DNA from: Calocera cornea HHB12733
Taxonomy: Eukaryota > Basidiomycota > Dacrymycetes > Dacrymycetales > Dacrymycetaceae
DNA: 33,598 nucleotides
NCBI GenBank assembly: GCA_001632435.1
Contig: KV424152.1
Coordinates: 1 to 33,598, forward strand
Direction: 5' to 3'
Below the pieces are notes generated by a model that had not been told where the DNA came from, made no database searches, and saw nothing but the letters and a program-made list of their open reading frames with translations. Position numbers and translations under genes: made by a program. Positions 1-10,284 of this stretch are shown here, piece by piece (positions within the stretch are counted from its first letter, which is position 1; each line of letters starts with the position of its first letter).

Positions 1-1076
1 TGGAGGCGATGGCCCTTTGTTTCAAGACCAGTGCCCGGTTCTTAAAACGAAAGCGCCGGGGTCGTCGTAACGGTCAGATCGCGAAAGAGCTTTGGGTGAC
101 CTTGTCGGCCAACGTGAGACGCGTGAGTGCAACGTGATTGATTCACTGGCTGACGAGGACTGGCAGTACTTCCCGAGGAAATCAATCGAAGAGTGGAAAA
201 TCCGGTTCAAAAGCAACGAAGGGGCAGTTTACAGACGTGCCCACGAACTGGCGAAGGCGACACGGGGAGGGTGACAGAAGCGGGAGGGTCAATGCACAGG
301 GTAGGCAGAGATGGCCTTAGGAGCCCGATGCGTACGTACGCATGAGTACAGATCGGAATGCGAAGTACAAGACGTGAACCGTACGGTAGTCTTCTGGTGG
401 TACGGTGGACGAGTCTATGCACTAGTATGTAGGTGTCTGGAAGAAGTGAAAACAGTAGCCCGGCGCGATGTATGTCTCATGTACATATGGGGTTTGAACG
501 ACCAGCGTGGACATGATGCCTTCTTGACTGACGCGGTGTCTGCACAACATACAGGAAGCTGCCACACAGAGGAAGAGGACTGCTCCCACGTGAAGCCGAG
601 CGCATACTACGAGAATGTAACGCGTGACAGTGTATGGAAAGAACACCCGAAGTGGACAGGACATGTGGCCCGGCCGCACGAAGGTGCACAGTTGTTCCGG
701 TGGGAGAGCCGCGGGAGCAGGCCTAAATATACCGCGAGATATGCAAGCGGGCACAGGGAATATGGCATTACACATGGCCTACTACAAGTGCACAAGCGAT
801 TAATGATTTGGATGGCCTGAAAGGAGAGATCCAAACATGGCACCCTAATTACTGTCATACCATGTTCATTGAGAGGGTCTCACCGAGACGACCGTCGCCA
901 ATGATTTGAATGAAGAGCATGGCATGAAAATCCTCTATCCACCCAGAAGATTCCTGATGGTACCAGGAGGATGTTCCGTGCTCAAGAGGAATGAACACTT
1001 GTTTAGTACATGCATGAAATTTGCAGTGAGCCAACGCCATGTCGAGCTGTAACTGGGAAAGGATGAGTGTTACGAC
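1..1076. other. Left-end stretch with no supported gene
   Basis: I found no gene that I can defend here. Several frames stay open for 60-170 codons on both strands, the longest starting with ATG at 311 on the plus strand (169 codons), but none shows a recognisable domain. A minus-strand frame from about 1050 to 860 can be joined through a GTATGA...TTTCAG intron to a Cys-containing continuation down to about 607, which may be a decayed exon. It could also hold the 3' UTR of the neighbouring minus-strand gene. Confidence 0.4.
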
Positions 1077-4000
1077 TCAGGCCCACGCGAGGAAGAGGAG
1101 ATAGCCCCGAACAAAACGACATACATAAAGATGCGGAGCGCTGGGGAGAAGGTAGGGTACACCTGTAACCACACGATTGAAAGTAATAGCGCGGTACAGA
1201 GGATCCTCTGAGGCTTTTTCGGAGAATGATGGAGGGGGGACCCAATCCCCTGCAGTGCGCAGCACGGCTGCACGAGGTGGTACTCCGGAACCTTGGAGGA
1301 AGTGACGGCAAGCATGATGGAGGGCGAGTTGTTTGCTGATTGGCATGACGTCCGCGGGAAGGTCATGCCATCTAGTTCTGTTGATAACATCGTCCGGTGT
1401 GCGTATGCGTCGATCGGGCCACATACAACGCACGAAGGCGAAAGGAGTCACCCCACCGGGCGATAGGAACTAAAGTGGAGTTTAGCGACCAAATCAGTGA
1501 GAAGGGGCGGTACGGACGTGATCTCGGAGGGTACGAGGGGCAAACGGCGCATTTATCCCAGCTGCAAATGCATCCAAGGCTTGTGTGTCATGTCGCTCGG
1601 AGACAAAGAGAATGCGATGTAAGATGGAGCTGAGCCAGGCACGATGCAAGGCGGGAGTCCGAGGTTCAGCAAGATCTGAATCCTAGATAACAGGTTTGGA
1701 CGGCGCCGTCAAAACTGGTCCAGGAGGAGTGGAATAGGACATTAACGACTAACCTCAAGGTGGCCAGCCCCATAGACGACGGAAGCCAAGAAATGCTCGG
1801 GATGGGCGGGATCCTGAGATATTCGATGGTGAGTGAGCGTGTAGAGGAAGTATGGGATGACAGGTGACGTTGCGTAGCCCGTGGTAACGTACCATACTCT
1901 GAGCCATAGGCTTGAGGCGACCGTTGGGACCCATGCGATGGAACAGTTGTACGAAGTCGGCGATTTCCGGAGCAAAATGGCGCAACGTACGAGGGGTAAT
2001 GGTATCGTCTCCCGCGATCGCGACCAATACCGTAAGCGGGGAAAAAGATGCCGGTCCAAACTGGAATAACTTCAAAAAGACAATGATGAGTAGCCCCATA
2101 GCCGCCAGCTCGGCCCTGGCATGGTCAGTTAACGATCGAGCTTCAGGCGGGGCGCTGGGCCCGAATGACTTGATCCGTAACGTGCTGTATTCCCCGAAGG
2201 TAAGGGGGATGAGGAGTGAGTCAAAGGACTCGAATGTGGCTTGACATATTTCGAGGACAGCACCGGCGCCAACACCATGCCCTCTGGAATGTGCAGGGTT
2301 AATGACTTGACACGCAGATAGACAGCAAGTAAGAATGATGGGACGTACGCCATGATAGGAAAGTGAAGCTCAGACATCAGAACGGGAATAGAGCGGGGCA
2401 CATCGGGTATGAGTCCAAGTGCCGGCTTGACGGCGTCGATCAAATAATGACGAAAAGCTTGGGCTGCGTCTGCGAGAGTACGACAGGGCGGATAGTAGTC
2501 CAGATCAAGGGGAGGGGGTATGGGACTGATGTTGGCGACACAGATCTTCCAACTGGACACGATATCACGATCTGTGATAGATGGACTCTCCACGGGTAAG
2601 GGAAGAGGGGAATGCTCGGCCCGGACGGAATCGGTCCGAGAGAGTGAAGGAGGTTGAGGGGGCAAACGAGGTGGAAGGTCCTGAGGTGTAACGAAGGTTG
2701 GATAGGGAGGCGCATGGATGGGGGGGGATGGGAACGAAGAAGACGAGGTTGACGCAAGCCGATTAGACAATGTGGGAGGAGCTTGCAGGGAGGCAAGGGG
2801 GCCTTGATGATATGGAGGAAGTCGATCGGTCTGGATTGGGGCAGACAGAGAAAGGGGCGCGTCTGCAGGAGGGTTGGACAGGAGCGAGGCGATAGGGTGT
2901 GGGGAGACGGGGCGGTTCGGATCGTACATACGGCTAACGATGGGTGACGGCGACCGAACGGGGTGCGGAGGGGATGGAACGGTGGTGGGTGGGGGTGGAA
3001 GGACGGGGCTGGGGACGCGGATGGATGGTCCGGGACCAGGAGGGTAGGGCTCGCTGTAGGAAGGGGGAGGCAGAGGCGCAGCATACAAAGACGCGTGGTG
3101 AGGTGTAGTGTAGGCGAGGGGAAGGGTGGCGGAGGGTGCGTACGGGACACCGTCAGAGGACGAATTGGGGGGTTGTCGATGCGAATTGGGTTGTGCGGCG
3201 GAAGTATGTAGATTGTAAGGGGCTCCATGATCAGAAGGCCAGGCATGGTATGGGTCGGGGAAGGTGGACGTGGAGGGTGTGGGGGGGTTGCCATTGAGAA
3301 GTGGCGGAGGTAACCATCTGGAAGAGCTGAGGACTGGAGGAGACCTGGAGCGGAGGGCCCGATCGGTAATGGCGCGGAGTAGATGGAGATCGACGGGTTT
3401 CTATAGGAAATACTTAGAATGAGAAAATGAGGGGCAAGAGTATCGTACTCTGGGTGCGGCGGCACAGCATGCAATGGTGTCGCTTTTAAAATAGTCCATA
3501 AATGGCCAAACAGGAACGTTTTCGGTGTGGTGTTGGGGGTCGGACAGAGCGCCATACGCAGGGGCTGATATAGTAATGGGGGTAAGCCATTAGTGGGGCA
3601 GGGAGAGGAAGAAGGGCGAACCAAATTCAAGTACGAAGGGTAGTCCATGCGCTTTGCGGGGGCCACGCACGTACTTGGAAAGCGACTTCATGAGGGAACC
3701 AACGGTGAGACTGTCGAGAACGGTGGCTGGGATCATGTTGGTACGGTGTGGTAATAGGGGGACAAGGGGGAGGAGAGGTGATGAAGTGGCTGCACTGGGA
3801 AAACCGGGAGCAGGATGGAGCGGGGCAGATGGGATGGTGAGATGAGAAAAGATGTTGAGGAGGTGGGTGACGACGTGGGATAGGGTGGTATCGTCCGGTA
3901 ACGTAAGGCAGGCCAGAAGACCCTCGGCATTGCTCCTGAGTAAAGGTTAGGAGGAGATGATACTAAGGGGGGGGAGAGCGAGGAGGTACTGACGCCTCGA

Positions 4001-4644
4001 GAAAGGGAATAAAAGCGGTAATGTAGCGCTTGTGGACAAGGGGCTGGTCCTAGAGATGGGAATAGGATAAGCAAACAGGAAGGAGTATGGGTGAAAGAGG
4101 AGAGGGGACGTACCGTACTCGGTGAAGGGTAGGCAGGAAATACCCGGAGTAAGGCGAGAAACTCGGAAGAAGGTGGCGAAGCATGGGGTATCATGCGTCG
4201 AGACCGGATAGGCCGTTGTCGTAGATGATTCTCTTCGACGGTCGGGGCTGTATGACGTTGCATGCTTCGAGTACGGGATGCAAGAGAGTACGTACGGGCT
4301 TGAGATTCGGATGGGACGGAGGGTGCCGCTGCAGCAGGGAGTTGCGGTTGATGTGGGAGAGGGTGCGAAGTGTTTTCAGAATGAGAGGCGATAATGCGGC
4401 GAACGGCGTCTTGCGCGGTATTACGACCAGGTCCAGTGGGCGCCATAATGCTCAGAAGATTATGAGCAAGTTGAGGGTCGCGCGGTGTGGCAGGCGGCAG
4501 AAAGTGTTGAAAGGAAGATGGCGGAATTGTCAGGTTGCGTGCGTCGCCATTGTCCAGATTGGTGGATAGGGGGGGGGGAGGCAGGTGATTTAGGAGTGGA
4601 TGACTGCAGGAATGACATGGAAGGATAAGCGTAGGCGAGTCCAT
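1077..4644 (-). CDS. Large multi-exon protein with proline-rich centre and divergent HECT-like C-terminal region
   Basis: Hand-built model with exons 4644-4114, 4049-3994, 3935-3622, 3564-3449, 3400-2349, 2283-1893, 1813-1754, 1682-1518 and 1469-1077; all phases close and give about 1,025 residues. Residues from about 340 to 600 are rich in Pro and Ser. The last 400 residues look globular. A segment starting AGHGVGAGAVLEICQ, then a hydrophobic LLIIVFLKLFQFGPASFSPL, then ALDAFAAGINAPFAPRTLRD follow the order of HECT N- and C-lobe landmarks (inference from family knowledge). Near the end, RAITFNRVV lines up with the usual R-A-H-T-C-F-N block, so Thr replaces the catalytic Cys. The start could instead be ATG at 4455, and the 3' end is uncertain: a possible intron from 1162 to 1048 would move the stop to 1003. 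The donors at 3621 (GTTCGC) and 1517 (GTCCGT) are weak. The HECT assignment is tentative; no other family is recognised. Confidence 0.6.
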
Positions 4645-5340
4645 GGGCGGGTAGACGCCATTAGAAAGGAGGAATCCGGGATGATCACGGGGTAAAACAT
4701 AGCAAGAGCAGGCGCAGTGTGAGTTAGTAGGGTAGCCATGAGAGGGTGGGGTCAAGCAGGGATGGACGAAGTGTCGCACGGTACTGAGGACAGCTGGAGT
4801 AGACATACGGACGAGTATGGGAGGGGGAGGGGGTGATCGCAAAGAGTGAGCGCGAACGCAGCGGCGGGACACTGATAAGGAGAGAAGGGTGAAGGGAGGT
4901 AGGGACAGGAACGGGGGGGGGGGAGTCAGTGGGAGCGGGATGAAACAGAGGAGATAAGAGAGAGGTATGGCGTGCCGTTGGGGATAGCGATCCACGGCAT
5001 GTGGCGCCCAATAAATGCCCAGAAATACAGTAGAAGGAGAAGGTAAATAGATCCATGATGATGCAGTGGCAGACCCCAAAAACAGTAAACGCGGGGGACG
5101 GTAAACAAGAAACGAGAAAACAGCGGGAAAAAAAAAAGGGAGTGGATACCGTGGGTATCAGACAGTACGGGGTCCGGCATGGCACAATCTGTTGCCGGCG
5201 GAAGCAAGGCAGGTTTCGTTGGCGGTACACGTCGGTACGGGTCAGTACGGGATGGTACAGGCACGGAAGCGTAAGTATACGGAAGCATCCATGGGGAGGC
5301 GGGGTCAATACTGTGAGTACGGGACGGATACTGTCGGTCT
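4645..5340. promoter_or_regulatory. Pyrimidine-rich upstream region of the HECT-like gene
   Basis: On the minus strand this stretch is long runs of C and T with little A or G, as in many fungal promoters. It includes G runs on the plus strand near 4570 and 4910. All minus frames stay open here because stop codons are rare in such sequence, so open frames are weak evidence of coding. From about 5200 the plus strand becomes rich in GGTAC and AGTAC words that lead into the minisatellite. Confidence 0.4.
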
Positions 5341-5430
5341 CTGTCAGTACCGGACGGTACCAGACGGTACCCGACGGTACCCGACGGTACCCGACGGTAT
5401 GGGGCAGTATCGGACAGTACCTGACAGTAT
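5341..5430. repeat. 10-bp minisatellite built on CCGACGGTAC
   Basis: Nine successive 10-bp units can be read. Three in the centre are nearly identical (CCGACGGTAC) and the outer ones are degenerate (CTGTCAGTAC, CGGACAGTAC). Similar GGTAC words extend leftwards to about 5220. It lies between the 3' end of a Cys-rich gene and the 5' side of the HECT-like gene. Confidence 0.85.
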
Positions 5431-5653
5431 AGCTTCCGTAGGTAGGGTTTTGTCCGGCTTACGCTGTGTTAAACGTGGGACGACAGCCCGAAGAGGGAGT
5501 CGGAACTCACTGTTCTTCGCGGCAATCTCTGCAGATCCCTCCGATATCCATTGATCTCGTCGCGCTTCTGCGGTGATACTACGTATCACGGTAGATCCTT
5601 CAAGGAAGGTACAGTATACAGTGCAAGGATGTATCAGTCTGGGTATGATGCAA

Positions 5654-6991
5654 TCACCAAAAGTCTGAACATGCATCAACCGCGCACTCAGAGTCCACAT
5701 CATCAGTCATGGCGAAAACAGAAAGAACATCGTCCTCGTCCTCGTCATCCGCATCTCCCAGTACTATCACAGAGCCATGTGAAGAGTGAGCGAACTCAGA
5801 CCACATAGAATCGTCCAACTGATCCACGTCGACGCATTCAGACTCTGCAGGAGAGGGTGCCCGAGAACGATCGGGGCTCTCATCCTCCAGAGTAGGAACG
5901 TCAGGCCAAAGCAAAGAGTCCACTGGGCAGTCGACTTCCTCATCGTCGCTATCCAGGGGACCTGCTGAGAATGGCCGATAATCGCCCTCTGCTCGCAAGG
6001 TTGGCAGTGGAAGGAGCGTCTGTTCGTCCCCGGGGATCACGGCAGTAATGAATGGGCCTGTGGACCGTGGGATGACCTTCGGTGCCGGTGGGAAGTCGAT
6101 CCTCCTCCTATTCCCTCTTCGCATGGTTTGCGCCGTTGAAGCCAGTAAGTAGTTCCAGGCGTCCACCGCGACCCCATACTGCTCTGACTGTAAGCAGAGC
6201 GCACAGAATCGGGGCATCTCAGGGAGATCCGTTCGGCTGTAACGAGGCAGCTTCATCCACGCGGCGATCATCTTGGTGATAGAACAGTTGCAACAATCAT
6301 GCTGGCGGCGGCGGCGGTTGAAGCAGAGGTCCGTGCAGACCTCCTCCTCCTCCACTGGGGTAGCGGTCCGCTTTCTTGTGGGCTTGCGGTTTGGCACGGG
6401 TATGTCGTGGAATGTTGCGACAAACGAGCGATCATAAGGATGATTAGGCCGATCTTCTTGTTGATCAGCGCAATACATTTTCGGGGCAGAGGTATGCCGC
6501 TTACCTCGACAGGAGGGACAGTATCCGACGGCCGATCGTCCCTGCACGGACACCAGCCCCTTCCCATCCACGTACACAGTGTCGCGAGTATCTTTTGGGC
6601 GCTTATCGGTACAAGCGCAGCAGGTGGATATTGTCAGCTGGCAGAAGTGATGACCACAATCCTTATGAGTACCCATCGTGGCTTGAATTCGGCGCCTCTT
6701 GGGAGCCGGAGAGCGCACTGATGTCGTAGGCTGTATGAACACGGGCTGGGCTGTGGGAAGCATCAGCGCGTCCAACGAGGTACCCGAGGCTGGATTGCAC
6801 TCACTATCGCGACAGGCGGTGCAGTACGTACTTGCGCGGGTGCCAGGCACCATGCCCTTCCCATCGACGTAGATGCCGACCCACGCGCCGTTCATTGAGC
6901 GCTGGTCAAGGCAAGCACAGCAGCGTGCAAGGGTGAGGATACAGTGGTCATGTCCACACTCCTTCTTAAAAATGTGGTTTGTTTGAGCCAT
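5654..6991 (-). CDS. Cysteine-rich zinc-module protein, copy 1 (family unknown)
   Basis: Starts at the ATG at 6991. Spliced model 6991-6805, 6750-6505, 6456-5654 gives 411 residues; read without splicing the frame is also open (445 residues). Both introns sit at the same codon positions and phases as in the upstream paralogue, which favours splicing. Two repeated modules begin CGHDHC and CGHHFC; each continues with CCAC, then YVDGKG, then YCxxCR, i.e. eight or so potential zinc ligands per module. A third, different Cys cluster follows (CTDLC...DCCNCSITKM...FCALC), then a long Asp/Glu/Ser-rich tail of about 150 residues. The modules suggest a zinc-bound scaffold, perhaps nuclear because of the RKRTATPV-type basic stretch; function is not known. 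It lacks the N-terminal module present in the paralogue. Confidence 0.8.
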   Translation of the reverse strand: MAQTNHIFKKECGHDHCILTLARCCACLDQRSMNGAWVGIYVDGKGMVPGTRASTYCTACRDSECNPASGTSLDALMLPTAQPVFIQPTTSVRSPAPKRRRIQATMGTHKDCGHHFCQLTISTCCACTDKRPKDTRDTVYVDGKGLVSVQGRSAVGYCPSCRGKRHTSAPKMYCADQQEDRPNHPYDRSFVATFHDIPVPNRKPTRKRTATPVEEEEVCTDLCFNRRRRQHDCCNCSITKMIAAWMKLPRYSRTDLPEMPRFCALCLQSEQYGVAVDAWNYLLASTAQTMRRGNRRRIDFPPAPKVIPRSTGPFITAVIPGDEQTLLPLPTLRAEGDYRPFSAGPLDSDDEEVDCPVDSLLWPDVPTLEDESPDRSRAPSPAESECVDVDQLDDSMWSEFAHSSHGSVIVLGDADDEDEDDVLSVFAMTDDVDSECAVDACSDFW

Positions 6992-7501
6992 GGGGTTCTG
7001 GGTAGGTACCGGTGGCGGAAGTTCGTATCGGGGACCCGGAGGCCGGTGTTGAGGGCAGACGTGTAAGCGATCTGAGCACCATCATCGAGGAGAGCTAGTT
7101 ATACCACCAAGCACGAATATGAAGCAAGAGACCCTGTCATACGTGGGCTTGTGCATGGTTGACGCAGACGACTGCGCTGCGCTCCTGACTGGGAAGGAAG
7201 GTTCCCATACAAAGACAAGCGTCCCACAAAGAAGTCGACCCCGCATGACGGGTGATGACTCAACATGCAACCGGGAAAGCAGTCTAGTTCCAGCCAGCAA
7301 CACAGTCACGGATATCGGGCGGAAGATGGACCGACGGTCACGCGTGTGGTAACGTTTGCCAGTGTCATGATCACCTCTGAATCTGCGGTACATCAAGGTC
7401 TATCGAGGGCGAGCGAACATCTGCAGGTAGAATTACAGCGCAATAGGATACAATGATACAACAGAATAGCGCAAATGAGCGAGAACTGCTCTTCACAGAA
7501 A
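6992..7501. other. Spacer between the two Cys-rich paralogues
   Basis: About 510 bp holding the 3' flank of copy 2 and the 5' flank of copy 1, both on the minus strand. I see no CGHxxC or CCxC module in any frame, so copy 1 does not seem to have lost its first exons into this spacer. No clear TATA box or repeat. Confidence 0.5.
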
Positions 7502-9319
7502 TTAAGAGTAGTCGGGACGAGCTTCGACAACAGTCCACAGCGATTCGTCATCGTCAGCCCTGGACTGGTCGGAGAGACCGTCGTTCTGATCTTCATCCTC
7601 GCCTCCCGCTGAGAGCAGATGGGTTCCAGCATCGGGATCGAGTTCTGACCAAGCCTCTTCTGAGGAGGCTTGGATCGAGCCCCGGGGCTGAGTAGATTCC
7701 ACATCCTCAGGCGATTGTGTCTCGCACAAGGTTGATGCGTCCTCTCGGAAATCAGGCTCATCTACGCCGCTGTCTCGAGAAGGCGATGCAGAGGGCCCAT
7801 AGTCGTCTTCACCTCTCAAACTTGATGGAGCCAACGATTCTTCCTCGTCTTCAATCACGGCAGTGGTACGTCCGGCCTTCGTATGTGGTAATGCTTCATT
7901 GGGTATCAGTGGAAGGGGTATGATTGTTCTGTTGCCAAGGCGGGTACTGAGCACCACGGACGTGAGCATGTCATTCCACTTGTGCACGGTCGCTCGATAC
8001 TGAGCGGTCTCTTTGCAGAGAGCACAGAAATCGGGCATTTGGGGAAGCGGTGGTCGAGCAAGATAATGCGCTTGGAGCCATTTGTCCATCTGCATGGTGA
8101 TTGAGCATATGCAGCAGTCGCGACGAGACCGTCGATGGCGGAGGACGCAGGGATCGGAGCAGACAACGTCATCCACGGGAGATTGTGGTATTGCGATGTA
8201 CGGTCGTGCTGGTGCTGGCAAGTCGTGAATAGTCGCACGATAAGACTGGCTAGGAGGATGTTCCTTCCGCCCTACGCAGTGTTAAGTGTGCTTAGGCAAC
8301 AACAGGCACGGGGCTTACTCCTGCACGCTGGGCAATATCCAGTTGTGGTCCGACCCTGAACAGGAGTCAAGCCCTTCCCATCCACGTACGCCGTCTCCCA
8401 TCCATCGTACGGGCGTTTGTCTGCACATGCGCAGCACGTGGATAAAGTCAAGTGACAGTATAAGTGTCCGCACTCCTTGTAAGGGCCCACTGGTATCTGT
8501 ATTCGAGGCCCTCGAGGAACGGTCGAGCTTTTTGAAGAAGCTTTGGCCTGACGCGTAGATTGGCGATAGGCGGATTTGGAGGGCCGTGAGGGGCGCGCCA
8601 TGAAGACAGGCTTGGCTTTGAGAAGTGTCAATATATGCATGGCACCGGTCACGGCTATACTTACTGTTGCGACAGGATGTACAGTAAGTGCTGGATCGAG
8701 AGCCGCCTATCATACCCTTGCCGTCGACGTGGATCATGTTCTTAGCATCTGGACGTAGGTCGGAACAGTGACAGCAGAGATCAATCGTGAGTATGCAGAG
8801 GTTGTGCCCACACGTTTTCGGAGGCATGTTGTAGGAGGAGCCAGATGCAGCTTGTGAAGGCTTGACATACGGGATCGAGTCTATGTGGGCGATGAGAGCT
8901 TGTTTCCTGATCGCCGCATGTAGATCAGCTTCGCGGCACTGTAAGCACCTGACAATAGCGGGACAAGAGGAACGGACATACGCATGCATTCGGCACACGA
9001 GTCGACATTATCCAGGGAGCTTCGATCCAGAACTTGTGACCAATGACAGACTGCACTCGTTACATTGACTTCGGAATACCATGAAGGGATAGAACGTACT
9101 GCAACAGATTGTGGACGAGTGCATTCCACGGCAGCCCCGAGCGCACGCGGAGCAGTAGCGCGTCTTCGAGCGGGACTTCTCGTTGATGGATGGTTCAACG
9201 ACCTCCTTGTCTACATACTTAGGCGCCGAGGGCCGGGCCGAGGCTGGCAGCTCATTCCATCGCGTTGTCGGAAAGCCGAAGGCTCTTTTCAGCGTATGCG
9301 TGAAAGATGTGAAGGACAT
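7502..9319 (-). CDS. Cysteine-rich zinc-module protein, copy 2 (family unknown)
   Basis: Model with exons 9319-9100, 9050-8999, 8948-8665, 8615-8319, 8271-7502; phases close and give 540 residues. The N-terminal part has its own cluster (YCSACARGC, then ICCICHW, then DSCLQC), created only when the introns 9099-9051 and 8998-8949 are removed. Two modules like those of copy 1 follow (CGHNLC...YCTSCR and CGHLYCHLT...YCPACR), then CSDPC...DCCICSITMQM...FCALC and an acidic, Ser-rich tail. The introns after the YCxxCR motifs match copy 1 in place and phase, so the pair arose by tandem duplication of an intron-bearing gene. The donor GTGTGC at 8998 is non-optimal but the only one that restores frame. 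Without it the frame closes at 8881, giving a separate short N-terminal protein; I judge this less likely. Function unknown. Confidence 0.75.
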
Positions 9320-9804
9320 GGTCGGCCAGAGGGATGTCTTGTCGCCAGGAGCATGACGGCCCCGGGACCCTCAGTGCACTGCTTTCACTGCAAGCTGAAG
9401 GCACATCGACAACCGGAAATGGCTCGTCTCGGAAACATAACCTTGGGCCGAAAATGGATGACCGCTTCTGACTCGACGGGAAAGCATGGATCGTGTCACA
9501 TTTCTAGTTATTCATTAATAGTATTGATTATCGTCAAGACCAATGATATCACAGTCTAGCGAATACCCATCCGACAGCGTGCACTCGATTGCCCTGTTCT
9601 TTCAGCCTAGTTTGGCCCGTCAACATCTATATCTACATACTGAAGCGAGTAGCGCAGATGGTTCACCTGGCCGGCGAAATGTACCGCGGGCGATTGAGCG
9701 CAGCGAAGGTGCGCAACCACAGGGTTATCGGGCGTCTGTGGAGACCCGAAACGCAAGGCGTGCTTTGTTTCCGTTTTCGGCATTTGGCTGCCTTGTAAGA
9801 TTTA
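9320..9804. other. Intergenic stretch, no feature seen
   Basis: Upstream flank of the Cys-rich gene copy 2. Open frames here are short and have no recognisable motif. A segment near 9640-9680 looks faintly tRNA-like (GCGCAGATGGTTCA) but no acceptor stem or cloverleaf can be drawn. Confidence 0.4.
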
Positions 9805-10013
9805 CATCCGGGGCGAATTTTTCATCCGCTTAAACTTTGCATCCGCCTAACATTTGCCTCATCTATGTTGTCTGCTTCCGCCACAGGTTTTGTCTCCGTC
9901 ATATGATTTGTCTCCGTGGCTGTATTTGATTCCGTTACAATATTTGATTCCGCTTCAATGTTTGCCTCCGCTGCAGTGTTTGTTTCCGCTTTCATATTTG
10001 CCTCCATTCTTAA
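9805..10013. repeat. Degenerate 18-bp-period satellite, locus 1
   Basis: Units of about 18 bp on the pattern TATTTGCCTCCGCTxxxx follow one another, best seen from 9890 to 10007. Because 18 is a multiple of three, the minus strand encodes a 61-codon frame (ATG at 10007) of hexapeptide repeats such as EANIEA and TESNTA. The same repeat at the second locus is out of phase with any long frame, so I read it as non-coding. Confidence 0.75.
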
Positions 10014-10042
10014 GTTAACTAATTAGTGCCTGAGATCTACTG

Positions 10043-10284
10043 TAACGTGGGAGATCAGGGACCGGGTCATATCAGGGACCGGGTCATCCTATTCAGTTCT
10101 CCCTTTCTGGTGAACTTAGGCATGCTGCAACTCAACCAAAACATCATATTTCCTGAATTCGCATTGACACACGGTGAACTGGATACGGTCCCACGCGCTG
10201 GAGAGGTTCAAAATTAGGGAAAGAGCAAAAAATAGGTGAGTGACCCGGTCCCTGATCTGACCCGGTCTCTGATCCCCCACGTTA
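10043..10284. mobile_element. MITE with 44-bp inverted ends on TA target sites
   Basis: The first 44 bases (10043-10086) and the reverse complement of the last 44 (10241-10284) agree at 41 positions. Each end contains two copies of GATCAGGGACCGGGTCA or a near form. The ends begin TA-ACGTGGG and finish CCCACGT-TA, so a TA duplication fits insertion by a Tc1/mariner-type transposase. The 150-bp inside carries no protein-coding frame of note. Non-autonomous, 238 bp without the TA bases. Confidence 0.8.

Noticed and set aside
311..820. 169-codon plus-strand frame beginning with ATG
   Set aside because: No domain, no introns and no partner features; competing frames on the other strand are equally long.
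2284..2348. Apparent frameshift in the HECT-like gene
   Set aside because: A 65-nt GTACGT...CCAG intron restores the frame exactly, so no disruption is needed.
2440..3666. 408-codon minus-strand frame full of Pro and Leu
   Set aside because: It overlaps the better-supported exons in another frame; the openness is due to the lack of A and G on that strand, and its residues have no domain-like pattern.
3733..5079. 448-codon minus-strand frame as one uninterrupted protein
   Set aside because: Only its central part (4644-4114) fits the spliced model; beyond 4113 it runs through an intron with a GTACGT donor and into another exon's wrong frame.
5341..5430. CRISPR-like array
   Set aside because: The units are 10 bp and contiguous, without unique spacers; the genome is eukaryotic.
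9640..9680. tRNA-like D-arm words
   Set aside because: No cloverleaf partner segments.
9822..10007. Small protein of hexapeptide repeats
   Set aside because: It follows from an 18-bp tandem repeat; the same repeat at 22.6 kb is not in frame.
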